DNA of 64,000 bases, taken from contig JAGFBZ010001897.1 of NCBI GenBank assembly GCA_018398805.1, positions 124,001 to 188,000 of the forward strand. Direction: 5' to 3'. This document shows, piece by piece, positions 11,237 to 21,285 of this stretch. Position 1 is the stretch's first letter. Each line of letters opens with the position of its first letter. The stretch is from Hirundichthys speculiger. Its lineage: Eukaryota; Chordata; Actinopteri; Beloniformes; Exocoetidae. The position numbers and the translations under genes were made by a program. The notes beneath the pieces are model-generated. The model was not told where the DNA came from and did no database searches. It saw nothing but the letters and a program-made list of their open reading frames with translations.

Positions 11237-11370
11237 CAGCAGGGTCCTGGAGGTGGATGAGAGGCTCCTGGAGGTGGTCAGAGACACCCAGAGTGGAACC
11301 AGAGCTCCAGCAGGGTCCTGGAGGTGGATGAGAGGCTGCTGGAGGGGGATCAGAGGCCCCATCCCCTATC
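11237..11370 (+). repeat. 71-bp GC-rich tandem duplication
   Basis: Two adjacent copies starting CAGCAGGGTCCTGGAGG at 11237 and 11308, with the second shorter and diverged. Inner repeats of CTGGAGGTGG give a minisatellite character. Open frames over it on both strands are by-products of the repeat. Confidence 0.7.
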
Positions 11371-11550
11371 CGATTTCGGAGCGCCATTCTCGGCCTTGCT
11401 CGCTCGGAGGTCCCGCCGGCCTGTTTATTACATTATTACAAGCTACACATGTCAGCCTTGTGTGTGTGTCGTTTGTCTCACCTGGTGAGGCCTTTGTACC
11501 GTATGGAGACCTATTTTGTCAACATTAAAAATTATGTGTGAGGGGAATTT

Positions 11551-11719
11551 ATGCCTGTTAAAGATAAGGAGAAAGGGAATCTAAACTACTTAATTTTAGA
11601 GAATAAAACACATGTATTGGAAGAATCAATTCACCCACCTGTCCATGACTACTGCCAGATTATCATAGACCTCCCCAACAGTCGTTCTATTGAAGGCAGT
11701 GGTCCTGCCAATTGGCAGG
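11551..11719 (+). other. Unrecognised short open segment upstream of LTR-like copy C
   Basis: An ATG at 11551 opens a frame with DYCQIIIDLPNSRS that runs into the LTR-like copy starting at 11720. I recognise no family. It ends as soon as the repeat is entered, so if it was coding it has been truncated by the insertion. The GC-rich flank 11371-11550 holds nothing identifiable. Confidence 0.25.
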
Positions 11720-12430
11720 TGTTGGGCCACACCATGTATTACAGTGACCGCATGGTTTGTGCTGAGACAAAGGACAAAGAAAATCTTTTAAAACTCAAAT
11801 CCCCAGCATTCCTTGCCGTTTCACAACTAGGTGTGAACGTGATGTCACGGTCTCTCTCTGTTTCCCACTGGCCGGGGACCCCTGCTCACAGCGGGGTTCT
11901 TCAAACGAAGGCGGATCGCACACTGACCGTTTAAATACCGGCTCCCTTCTCCCACTCTCTCAGACCTCCACTACACCCAGGAAAGGTGCTCATCTCTGTG
12001 GCCTGCTCCAGCAAGGTAAATAGCCAAAGGCCTATTTCCCTGGCGACCTGTCTGCAGGAGATCCCTCTGGTTGTCCGACGACAATCACACGCCTGGTCCG
12101 ATCGTGACGTGGCTCACACGGAGTGAGCCGCGTCGTATGGAAGAAACGACGCGTAGGAATCACCCGCGCCCTTCGGACGCGTGAAGGGCCTCAGACGAAC
12201 CGGGACGGACGCCTGGCTGTTGTTGCTGCCCAACGCCGCATCCCTACATTAATCACGCAGAGACAGAGAGAGGAGGAGAGCCGCTGTTGCGACCACCCGT
12301 GGAGCGTAATTGATCAGCGGTGCTGCCGCCATCCCAGCCTGATCAACCCCCCCCCAGGACACTACAACACCATCGATCGCTTCCGGAGCGATCCACGTAA
12401 GAGGACTTTGTGTCTGGGCAGAGTTACTTA
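11720..12430 (+). mobile_element. LTR-like repeat copy C (partial)
   Basis: The copy starts TGTTGGGCCACACCATG and is alignable by eye with the segments at 13701-14211 and about 15660-16100. Shared blocks include CCACTGGCCGGGGACCCC, TTTAAATACCGGCTCCC, GCTCCAGCAAGGTAA and GACGCGTAGGAATCACCCG. Compared with the copy at 13701 it has about 35 extra bases after the first 25. It ends after CTGGGCAGAG without the TATA/AATAAA part present in the other copies, so it is truncated. The family is an LTR retroelement by structure, but the superfamily is not proven. Confidence 0.65.
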
Positions 12431-12477
12431 GGTTAGTTAATATCTCTGTAATATCTCTCTCTATCTCAGGCCTGGAG

Positions 12478-12965
12478 GAGGACAGTAATTTTAAGACTTT
12501 GTTCCTCCATAACCTCCATGAGAGCGTGCAGTTCCATGTCAAAGTGCACTGCAGAATGAGGAACCTCAGCATGAAGGAAATCTGCAGATATGTACAATTT
12601 GCATGGGAGACTCACCAACGGCCAGGTACAGGTGCTGAGAGTGGCTTAGAGAGTGAGAGCTTGGCATTTGAGGGCAAAGAAACGCCCCACTCCAATGCTG
12701 ACACCAATCTGAGGTCTAAGAGATGCCGCAGGCGCTTCTCATTAGCAGAGGATCAGAACGAGGGGGTGGAACCTGGCGCCAACCCCCTGACCAACCACCA
12801 CATAGACCTCAGAATGTCTCCCCAACCAAAAGAAGGCGACGACCCAGGAAGAGAAGTGCAGGACAAGAAATGGAGGACACGGTCTCCAGGTTCCTAGAGA
12901 AACTAAAGAGCCGACTCTCCGATCCTGCAGGTCTGACAGCTGCGTCTGATCTGTCAGATGATTAA
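12478..12965 (+). pseudogene. Possible gag-like fragment between LTR-like copies
   Basis: A 132-codon frame from 12499 (FLHNLHESVQFHVKVHC, then KEICRYVQFAWETHQ) is followed by a basic and charged tail, with a second overlapping frame to 12965. Helical hydrophobic character followed by a basic, proline-rich tail is what a retroelement capsid C-terminus with a nucleic-acid-binding tail looks like. It lies exactly where an internal region would be expected, between LTR-like copies C and A. I cannot name the family, and no zinc knuckle is seen. Confidence 0.3.
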
Positions 12966-13688
12966 GATGCCAAACGTCCAGACCTGCCCACTTCTCCAAC
13001 CTCCACTGCAACCTCTCTGTTGGAGACATTCTTAGTTAAACCCACATGGTTCCCTCTGCCCTTTTTTAAAATTCAGCTATCATAACTGGTCTCAAATCAA
13101 CCCAGTAAGTCGGAGACACCTCTTCCCTCAGCAGTGGAAACCAGCTCCACACTTGGAAGGGGGGGGTGGAGTAACTTTGTAGTGGATGCATGTTCAACTG
13201 ACCCAATTTGCATGCATTAACACCTAACACCACTTCATTTTCAATCCAGCAGGTATCTTAACCAGACAATGACACAAGTCTAGATTGAAATTTATTTTTA
13301 TGCTATCGCATTTTATTTGTTTGGTTTGTTTTGAAGGACACACATGCACCTCAAAACATCACACCAGTCGATTCCAGAACACCACTGGAATCAAACTCAC
13401 CCACTCACCTGCTTCTCTAACCTTTTCTTCTTTTTCTCGTCTTCATTTTTTTTTGTGTATCACTGTAATGAAGTAGATATTAGCACACGTAGATAAGTAG
13501 GTTTGATGTAGTCTCTGCCCAGACGTTGCCTCTACTCTGCCCAGATACTAAGCTTCCAACCTCTTGAACTGTTTTAAACTATGAACTTTGAGTTTTTCCA
13601 GTCCCAGGCATAACCGGACAGTGTGACACATGGACTGTTCGACCCGTGGGTAGCTCCAAAGACTACGACCAGCATCCCAGTCTTCGGA
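12966..13688. other. Internal non-coding stretch before polypurine tract
   Basis: No coding sequence is recognised. The stretch ends in ACTAAGGGGGGA directly before the TGTTGGGCC start of the next LTR-like copy. Confidence 0.4.
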
Positions 13689-13700
13689 ACTAAGGGGGGA
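13689..13700 (+). promoter_or_regulatory. Candidate polypurine tract
   Basis: AAGGGGGGA abuts TGTTGGG at 13701. A purine run directly 5' of a TG-starting repeat is the normal plus-strand primer site of an LTR element, which supports reading copy A as a 3' LTR in + orientation. Confidence 0.5.
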
Positions 13701-13982
13701 TGTTGGGCCACACCATGTATCACAGAAAATCTTTTAAAACTCAAATCCCCAGCATTCCTTGCCATTTCACACCTAGGTCTGAACGTGATGTCACGGTCTC
13801 TCTCTGTTTCCCACTGGCCGGGGACCCCTGCTCACAGCGGGGTTCCTCAAACGAAGGCGGATCGCAGACTGACCGTTTAAATACCGGCTCCCTTCTCCCA
13901 CTCTCTCAGACCTCCACTACACCCAGGAAAGGTGCTCATCTCTGTGGCGTGCTCCAGCAAGGTAAATAGCCAAAGGCCTGTT

Positions 13983-14466
13983 TCCCTGGCGACCTGTCTG
14001 CAGGAGATCCCTCTGGTTGTCCGACGACAATCACACGCCTGGTCCGATCGTGACGCGCCACACGGAGTGAGCCGCGACGTACGGAAGAAACGACGCGTAG
14101 GAATCACCCGCGCGCCTCGGACGCGTGAACGGCCTCAGACGAACCGGGACGGACGCCCGGCTGTTGTTGCTGCCCAACACCGCATCCTTACGTTAATCAC
14201 GCAGAGACAAATGCGGGAGAGCGGTTCTCCTCCTCTCTTTGTCTCTGCGTGATTAACGTAAGGATGCGGCGTTGAGCAGCAACAACAGCCGGGCGTCCGT
14301 CCCGGTTCGTCTGAGGCCGTTCACGCGTCCGAGGCGCGCGGGTGATTCCTACGCGTCGTTTCTTCCGTACGTCGCGGCTCACTCCGTGTGGCGCGTCACG
14401 ATCGGACCAGGCGTGTGATTGTCGTCGGACAACCAGAGGGATCTCCTGCAGACAGGTCGCCAGGGA
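13983..14466. repeat. 484-bp near-perfect palindrome
   Basis: The left arm 13983-14211 and right arm 14238-14466 (229 bp each) are reverse complements with only two mismatches seen (in the AACACCGC/GCGGCGTT area), around a 26-bp spacer. The left arm matches the collinear sequence in copies C and B, so the right arm is an inverted duplication of it. The AT-poor, CpG-rich arms would form a long stable hairpin. Frames on both strands here are mirror images and not genes. Confidence 0.95.
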
Positions 14467-14656
14467 GTGCGGGAGTCAGCTCCACACTCTCCCTTCGGTG
14501 TAAATCCTCGGAGCGATCATGGCACCGGTGGTTAGGAATCACCCTCGCGTTGTTGATTTTACCACGCCTTTTCTGTACTGCCTTTCCACCTTTGTGAGGA
14601 CGTCACCACGTGACTTCGTCGGCCTTCTTGTGACGGCCTATCGCGAGAGTCCGCGG

Positions 14657-14740
14657 CCATCTTGGTTAGGGCGGAACCACAGTGGGACTCCATCCGCCAT
14701 CTTTGGTGCCCTATTGCGAGAACCGGAGGCCATCTTGGAC
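14657..14740 (+). promoter_or_regulatory. Cluster of YY1-like CCAT motifs in LTR-like copy A
   Basis: CCATCTTGG at 14657, CCATCTTTGG at 14697 and CCATCTTGG at 14730 match the known YY1 core (CCAT within GCCATCTTG). They are 40 and 33 bp apart and lie just upstream of the TATA-like box. Copy B has four CCAT motifs at 16396, 16437, 16471 and 16512 with near-identical spacing. Binding is inferred, not shown. Confidence 0.4.
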
Positions 14741-15233
14741 ACCCCTCTCACATTACCGCACGCACACACACGTGTATATAAGTTTACACTGGTTTCCTTT
14801 GAATGTTTAATTTGCTTATGTTAGTTTTAGTTATCGTTTAGTTAGTAGATATCAGGATTGTGATTCAAGTGTTTGTTCATTCTGATACTTGTGTTAATAA
14901 ATTCTGATATATTCTAATGAGAGAAGTTGTTTGTGGTCATTTTACACAGTTTTGTAACATTGGCTGGTTGAAGAGGTCTGTGCTCGGACTCACACCTTCT
15001 CTGTAGCTCTATAGCGCCACACCTGGTCACAGGCTTGCACGCATAGAACAACAGCCATTTTGAGACTGATTGTGCCATTTAGTCCTTTTTCCTGATTTAT
15101 CAGGTGGTGCCCCGTTTCATTTTATTAACTTTCTGGTTATTGGCAGCCGTCGCTCAAGGCGGTTGGTAATAACCCTTTTTGGACTCAACGAGCACGTTAT
15201 ACGCCTTATTGCACAACACAGATATGAGGATAT

Positions 15234-15587
15234 GGTTCTTGTCTGCATGGGGACATGGTTCTTGTCTTCATGGGGACATGGTTCTTGTCTGCATGGGGAC
15301 ATGGTTCTTGTCTGCATGGGGACATGGCTCTTGTCTGCATGGGGACATGGTCCTTGTCTGCATGGGGACATGGTTCTTGTCTGCATGAGGACATGGTTCT
15401 TGTCTCCAGGGAGACATGGTTCTTGTCTGCATAGGGACATCGTTCTTGTCTGCATGGGGACATGGTTCTTGTCTGCATGGGGACATAGTTCTTGTCTCCA
15501 TGGAGACATGGTTCTTGTCTGCATGGGGACATGGTTCTTGTCTGCATGGGGACATGCTTCTTGTCTGCATGGGGACATGGTTCTTGA
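15234..15587 (+). repeat. 23-bp minisatellite (~15 copies)
   Basis: Units of GTTCTTGTCTGCATGGGGACATG recur about 15 times with a few variants (CTTCATGG, CTCCAGGG, CATAGG). Because 23 is not a multiple of three and the unit lacks stops in several frames, long open frames appear on both strands. They are artefacts. The array begins about 12 bp after the end of copy A's leader. Confidence 0.95.
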
Positions 15588-15599
15588 GTGCATACTGGA

Positions 15600-17092
15600 T
15601 CGCATCCCCTCACATAAAAACTGGATCCCTGCCTTTTCTCTCTCTCTCACCACCTTCAAAGCAAAAGCGCACCTCTATCTGGCCTGCTCCAGCAAGGTAA
15701 TTAGCTGAAGGCCTGCATTTCCCTGACTGCAGGAGATCCCTCTGGTTGTCCAATGACAATCACACGCCTTGTACGATCATGACGCGCCTACGGAGTGAGC
15801 CGCAACGTACGGAAGAAATGACGCGTAGGAATCACCCGTGCACCTTGGACGTGTGACCAGCCTCAGACGAACCGGGAAGGAAGACAGCCTGGCTGCCGTT
15901 GAAAGCCGCATCTCTATGTTAACCACAAAGAAAGAGGAGGAGAGCCACTCCTGGATACCAGCAGAGCGTACAATTAACCCTGCCCTATACAACAGATCCT
16001 GGGTCATCAATCCAGACATTCACGGACCCCACAACGCCATCGATCGCTTCCTGAGTGATCCACATAAGAGGCTTTTGTGTCTGGGCAGAGCTTAGTTTAG
16101 TGTTGTATGCAAACTCCCTTTTCTTGGGTGTCGCAAATGCTTAGAACCGGACCATCGGCCCTGCCGTAACTGAATTTCGTTCATGTGGTTTTTTTTTTTA
16201 TTGCGAATAGCAACTCCACTCTCCGTTTCCTAGTTCAAAATCAGAGTAGCTCGGTGAAGGGGCTTCACATCATTGCATCTGTGGGGTAACGACAGAGTTG
16301 CTGTTGCTAGTCGCTAGGAAACATACTCACTTTGTTGATTTTATTCTGTCTTTTCCTTTTCTTTCTTTTACTAATAACCTTCCGTTAGTCGTCTGCCATC
16401 TTGGTAAGGAATGAGAGGACCATGTGATCTCGTCCGCCATTTTGTAGCGCCTTATCACGTGAGTCAGCGGCCATCCTGGTGAAGGACGAAAGCACCACGT
16501 GACCTCGTCTGCCATCTTGAAACCCTTCTCACACTACTAAGCAATCTTAGTTTACCACGCACACACAACACTCACACACCCATGGTTTCCCAGCATACAT
16601 GTTTATAAGTTGACACTCTTTTCCATTTAATGTTTGTTTGATTATGCTAGTCTAGATATCCTTTAGCTGGTAGATATCAGGATCTTGATTCAAGTGATGT
16701 TTATTTTAATACTTGTGTTAATAAATTCTGATATATTCTAATGATTTGTTGTTTGTGGTTATTTTACACAGTTTTGTAACATTGGCTGGTTGAAGAGGTC
16801 TGTGCTTGGACTCTCACCTTCTCTGTTGCTCTATAGCGCCACATCTGGTCACAGGCTGGCATGCATAGAACAACACCGATTTTGAGACTGATTGTGCCGT
16901 TCAGTCTTTGTTTCTTGATTGATCAATCAATTAATTTTGTTAATACCTTTCTGGTTATTAACAGCTATCTCTTAAGACGGTTGGTAATAACCCCCTTCAT
17001 AACTAAACAAGCACATTATATGCACAACATAATTGATGCACCGTGAGAGGCTTTAAGATATCAATTATGTTGAGCACCTTATAGGCACAACA
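15600..17092 (+). mobile_element. LTR-like repeat copy B with leader
   Basis: The copy is collinear with copy C (15660-16100) and with the right part of copy A (about 16380-17060), including TATAAG near 16604, AATAAA near 16719, GTAACATTGGCTGGTTGAAG near 16778 and the same leader. It is diverged from A by many substitutions. The right end, GGCACAACA at 17092, abuts TCCCCCAC. Read on the - strand this is GTGGGGGA followed by TGTTGTGCC, exactly what the 3' LTR start of the adjacent BEL/Pao element should look like. Orientation is therefore ambiguous: + by promoter signals, - by its junction with BEL/Pao. Confidence 0.6.
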
Positions 17093-18221
17093 TCCCCCAC
17101 TTGAAAGTTCTTGTGATGTGCTGTCCATTTCTGTCTGCGTTGCAAATAAGGTAAGTATTATCGTCTCCATTGTGTCCAAAACTGGTTGGCAAGAACTTGG
17201 ACCTGTCTTCATTGTTTAGTGTACAGATCCTTTCCAGAGAGGTTGCAATAACTTCTGCCATTAATGAAGCGGGCACTTCATGGGTGAGGCTAGTATTCAG
17301 TTGTAGCAACATAGAATCCAAGATTCTTCTTGCAATGCCTATCATTTTTTCCCAACAGCCCTCCGTATGTGAGGCATGGGGTGGACTGAACTCCCAGCAG
17401 CATCTTTGCTCATTAAGAAACCCTTGTATCTTTGGGTCTAACTGGTGTCTTTCCATCCCAAGTTCTTTGCTTGCACTGATAAAGTTAGTACCAGTCAGAC
17501 CTAAACAGCTTGACTGGCCCTCTGATGGCAAGGAAGCACTGAAGTGCATTATTGCAACTCGATGCATCCAGAGACTCAATAAGCTCAACGTGAACTGCTC
17601 TTGAGCTCATACAACTGAACAAGATGGCCCATCTTTTGTTCTCTGCTTGTTCTATGCTTGTCCTCCACGTGTCCGCCTAGCCACACCTGCCCAAGGACCA
17701 AAGACATCAAGTCCAACATACGTGAGTGGAGAGCATACCTGAAGGCGTTCAGGAGGCAAGTCCGCCATGTGTTGTTCCTCTACCTTTCTCCTAAGCCTTT
17801 TGCATGTCACACAATTATGAAGTACAGAGTTTATCAGTCTCTTGCCACCCAAGATCCATATTCCTGCTGCCCTTACAGCACCTTGCGTTATGAGACAACC
17901 CTGGTGTTTCACCTGTTCATGATGATGCCGTACTAGCAGAAGTGATAGATAGTCTTTGGGCAAAACTATGGGATGCTTTTCACCCACTTCCAAGTCTGAA
18001 TGCTGTAGCCGGCCTCCAACACAGATCAAGTTGTTCTTGATGATTGGGCTGAGCTGTTGGAGACATCTGTCCTTAGTGATGGGCTTTTTAGCTTGGAGAG
18101 CTGGAAGTTCTTTTCCAAAAGCTGACCTTTGCGACACCTGAAGAACAACATGGATTGCTTGGTCCAGTTCCAGAGGGGTCTGGGGATGTTTTGCACCATC
18201 CTTTGCACTCACTACTTTCAT
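17093..18221 (-). pseudogene. BEL/Pao integrase, frameshifted
   Basis: The zinc-binding and core regions are readable: ICVGGRLQHSDLEVGEKHPI, RHHHEQVKHQGC, CVTCKRLRRKVEEQHMADLP, and the first catalytic aspartate in TYVGLDVFGPW. A second frame carries SRAVHVELI-like residues and the second aspartate in FRSD. After another frameshift, NFISASKEL and the glutamate block HASHTEGCWEKMIGIARR follow, then LTHEVPASLMAEV. The three DDE positions can all be found but in different frames, so it is inactive. The end of the frame lies within a few bases of the polypurine tract, as in complete BEL/Pao elements. Confidence 0.8.
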
Positions 18222-18348
18222 TCATCTTTTTGTAAAATCTGGCAATGTGAATGAGGAATGATATTCCTCTGAGGAATGAGTGGAGACTGGAAAGAGGTTG
18301 AAAATGGCCTGGGAGGGGGAGGGATCTCGCTGTCATGTTTTTGGTCAA

Positions 18349-18990
18349 TTAGTTCAAATCATTCATCTGTTTTGCTGTTTCAGTTGGTAACCTTCTCAAA
18401 AATAATGGCCCAGAGAACCAACTGGTCTGTGCCAGACGGGAAGCTGGTAAGAACCTTGATGCATGGTCAGCAGGGTTTTCTTTGGATAGAGCGTAGTACC
18501 ACTGTTCTGGTTTTGATGATACATATACATTGCACCCTATTGTGGACGTAAATGTAAAATCTTCTAGTTGCATTGTGAATGTAGCCGAGAACTACCTTGC
18601 TGTCGGTATAGAGGTTTACAGCACTGAAGTTGACATCCAGTTCATCTTGGAGAAGATCTGCTATCCCAACAGCTAAAGCCGCTGCACACAGTTCCAGTCA
18701 GGGGATGGTAGGTTTAGATCGGGGTGCTAGCCTTACCCACGACAAATCCAACCTCCGTTTAACCATCTCTGTGGACCATTTTAAGGTATGCAACAGCTCC
18801 AATTGCCTTTGTAAAGGCATCCGAGAAGACACAAAGCCCAATGTGCTCTGCCTTGAGAAGAGACCTGTTCGAGTAGGTACGTGGTATATGAAGCTGCCCA
18901 AGTTTTCTTTCTTGTATATTGAGCCAGCAGAAAATAATTTTTCTTGAAGTCCAAAAAGCAGCTTCTCGCAAATGAGCAAGATGCCTCATG
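18349..18990 (-). pseudogene. BEL/Pao RNase H-region fragment
   Basis: The - strand frames show VFSDAFTKAIGAVAYLK, a BEL/Pao RT/RNase H boundary landmark, then APRSKPTIP, a YTDSKVVLGYI-type block carrying the RNase H D-S-K, and SKENPADHASR before the integrase zinc finger. Stops and frame changes break it. The RT palm with the YVDD-type motif is not present upstream, since sequence passes directly from gag-like to this segment. Confidence 0.7.
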
Positions 18991-18999
18991 AAGTGTCCA

Positions 19000-20618
19000 A
19001 ATATGACAACCCTGCGAGATAGCCGTCTTCTTTGGCACCAAGGATTTCCATCAGCAAGTCTGCAAGGTCATGCAGCTTTTTGTGATCTCTTGCAGTGAGC
19101 CTTGGGAAACTGTAACCGCTGAAAAAGTGACTTCTCTATCATCTCTGGGGCAACATAACAATCCCGGAGGCGTTCCCATGCTTTGTATAATGCTTCAGTG
19201 CGATTCCCAACATATACTGAGCATATGCGTTTTACAGATTCACACGATTCCTTACCAAGCCATTTTATCATGAGGTCAAGTTGCTGACTTGCACTGAGAT
19301 CTATGTCGCTGACTGTATTTGTGAATGAAGCACACCATGACCGGTATGGTCATGGATTTCAGGCTTGTCATCAAATTGGTATAGGTCTGAGTTAGTGAGA
19401 TCCCGTCTGGCTCGACTGAAGATGCTTGTTTTGGAATAAAAGGCTGAGCATGTACATTACTTTGTCCGTAGTGTATGGTTGAAGGCCTTCAGTTTTGTAT
19501 TGAGGCAAATGTTGTTGATTGTTTCAATGAGGCATAAACTTTGCCTGTTGATCCGCCTTTTTAACTTGGTGCCTTGTTGATTGAAATAAGTATACATCAT
19601 CAGTTGCTTTAAATACACCTGGTGATGGCTGTACATTGTCTTCCACAGGTGAGTGATGTGTTACAAAACTTTTATCTGATTCCTTCAGAGGTGGATATGC
19701 AATAGGTGGGGGTGACAAGAAAGCACATTGAGGGTGTTCTGTGACTGGATATATTCACTCATCCATTGAAGTTTGTCTTCCATCTCTGTACCAACAGCTT
19801 CATCTAAAACATGCAAGCCTTCTGCCATTTCCAAAGCTTGTGCTTGAGCTATTGCTGCTTCAGTTTCATACTGTAAATTTAACATTTCTAATTCTGCATA
19901 AATTTTTTTTTCTTTCAAACTACTTCAGCATCTCATCTTTTCTCTACTTCTCTAGGATTTGCCTCGAAATCCTTACAGGCTGATTCTAGATTTAACTGTA
20001 TCATATGGCCCTTTTCCACTAGTACCTACTTGGCGCGGCTCAACTCGACTCAGCTCCGCTTTGGAGGTTTTCCACTAGGTCATAGTACCAGCTCGGCCCT
20101 CCTTTTTTCGTACCTACTTGGCTGGGGTTCTATCCGGGCTGAGTCGGGCCGTGAATACAACGTCACCACGCCGCGGGCCATTGATTGGCCAGAGAGCAAC
20201 GTCACGGATGAGCCTTAAGCGACTCCTCCACACCCGCCATATTTAAAACTTGGCAACAACAAACTCAACAGCGATTTTACTTTACCTGCAATTGTCTACT
20301 TCACAAAACGAAGAATGGCCGGCAAGTCTACTCCATGGTCGAATGACGAAGTCCACACATGCGTTTCAGGCCACCTTACCATGAAGGCCCCACCCACATC
20401 GAGGTGGTACTGAACCACAGTGGAAAACCACTGAGACCGAGTCGAGTCGAGCCGAGTCGAGTCGAGCCGCGCCGAGTAGGTACTAATGGAAAAGGGGCAT
20501 TAGTGGCTTCAGCTTTAGCACAAGCATGTCCTGCAGTGCTACCTGAGGAAGTTGATGATTTTGACCTCAAGGCTCTGTAGACAGACTTTTCACTTGATTT
20601 GACACTTTTAGAAGCCAT
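19000..20618 (-). pseudogene. BEL/Pao gag, broken by a MITE
   Basis: The N-terminus starts at 20618 (MASKSVKSSEKSVYRALRSK, then STSSGSTAGHACAKAEA), typical of fish BEL/Pao gag. After the MITE (20007-20498), a coiled-coil-like segment (EKKIYAELEMLNLQYETEAA, IAQAQALEMAEG) is seen at 19918-19700. The DUF1759-like segment (ESVKRICSVYVGNRTEALYK, AWERLRDCYVAPEMIEKSLF) lies at about 19270-19090. At least three frame changes and stops are present. Confidence 0.7.
20007..20498 (+). mobile_element. 492-bp MITE with ~45-bp inverted repeats in BEL gag
   Basis: The left end GGCCCTTTTCCACTAGTACC and the right end, read inward, GCCCCTTTTCCATTAGTACC continue as similar inverted repeats for about 45 bp into GCGCGGCTCxACTCGACTC. 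AT on both sides (20005-20006, 20499-20500) is a possible 2-bp target duplication. Inside, an ATG at 20314 opens MAGKSTPWSNDEVHT, resembling the start of a SANT/Myb-type transposon protein, which soon loses frame. This points to a deletion derivative of a Harbinger/ISL2EU-like element, although the superfamily is inferred. Confidence 0.8.
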
Positions 20619-21285
20619 GATGATATTAATACCTTCAATGTCTTCTCATTGTAATGTTATCGTAAGGGTGTAACAACCGCTAACTAAACATCAAGCTAAA
20701 CTCAGCTCAAGATGGAGAAAAAAACAGCTGTTGTTGTCATTGATTAACTTTTACTGGCAATTCTTTCACAATGACATGGAGTGAAAACTGCAGAAAAATA
20801 AAATACAAAACCAAATGCATCCAGTCTTGCATTGCATAAGCAAAATTAGGATAACTCTTATCTCTTATATAATAACTCTTACATATTTATTATAGCATAG
20901 AACACTTATACACTTATACAAACTTTAAAATTATTTTAATCTTAATTCATCATACATTTTTTTTATCAAATAAATATGAATGTATGCTTTTCAACATCTA
21001 AACAATGTAATACAACCACTTATGACATTGATTCATCAGTCCTCATTTATTGATGCAAATGGATAAGCATGTGTGACTTAACAAGCGACTTGCCAATTTC
21101 CTGATCTGTCTAACAGGAAGTAACCCCCCTTTTTTAAAAAAAAAAAAAACATAATCCAAAAATTTAAAGAGAAACACACTTTCTAAACTGTTATGAACAA
21201 ATAAGAATGTAATGTGTTTTTCAAAACATAACACCATACGAGGTTTTGTGGATGGACATGTCTGCAGTAACAGTAGTAATGTTTT
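20619..21285. other. Non-coding stretch
   Basis: AT-rich sequence with no recognisable gene. It should contain the 5' leader or LTR of the BEL/Pao element if one survives, but no copy of the 17-kb repeat is seen. Confidence 0.4.

Larger units (their letters stand above)
13701..15222 (+). mobile_element. LTR-like repeat copy A with embedded palindrome and leader
   Basis: The copy starts TGTTGGGCCACACC after a polypurine run and contains, in + orientation, a TATATAAG box at about 14775 and an AATAAA signal at 14896, as expected of U3 and R. A GTAACA end at about 14963 is followed by TTGGCTGGTTGAAGAGG, a plausible primer-binding site, and about 255 bp of leader ending GCACAACA at 15222. Copy B has the same leader. 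A 484-bp palindrome interrupts the U3-like part. The presence of both LTR and leader suggests tandem LTR-leader units, although a longer LTR ending at GCACAACA is also possible. Confidence 0.6.
17093..20618 (-). mobile_element. BEL/Pao LTR retrotransposon, internally deleted
   Basis: On the - strand, gag (20618 to about 19000), RNase H-region residues (about 18990-18349) and integrase (about 18221-17100) occur in BEL/Pao order. Protease and the RT catalytic core are missing between gag and the RNase H region. The element ends with a polypurine run (GTGGGGGA) at 17093. No 5' LTR was recognised above 20618. Gag is interrupted by a MITE at 20007-20498. Confidence 0.75.

Noticed and set aside
13932..14382. 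Arginine-rich frames repeated on both strands (RKKRRVGITRAPRTRER)
   Set aside because: They are mirror images produced by the palindrome and its left-arm sequence, and no protein family is recognised.
15206..15659. Long open frames on both strands with repeated short peptides over the 23-bp array
   Set aside because: They arise because the repeat unit is not a multiple of three and lacks stops. No start context or homology is present.
17170..17604. 144-codon + strand frame over the BEL/Pao integrase
   Set aside because: It is antisense to clear integrase motifs on the - strand.
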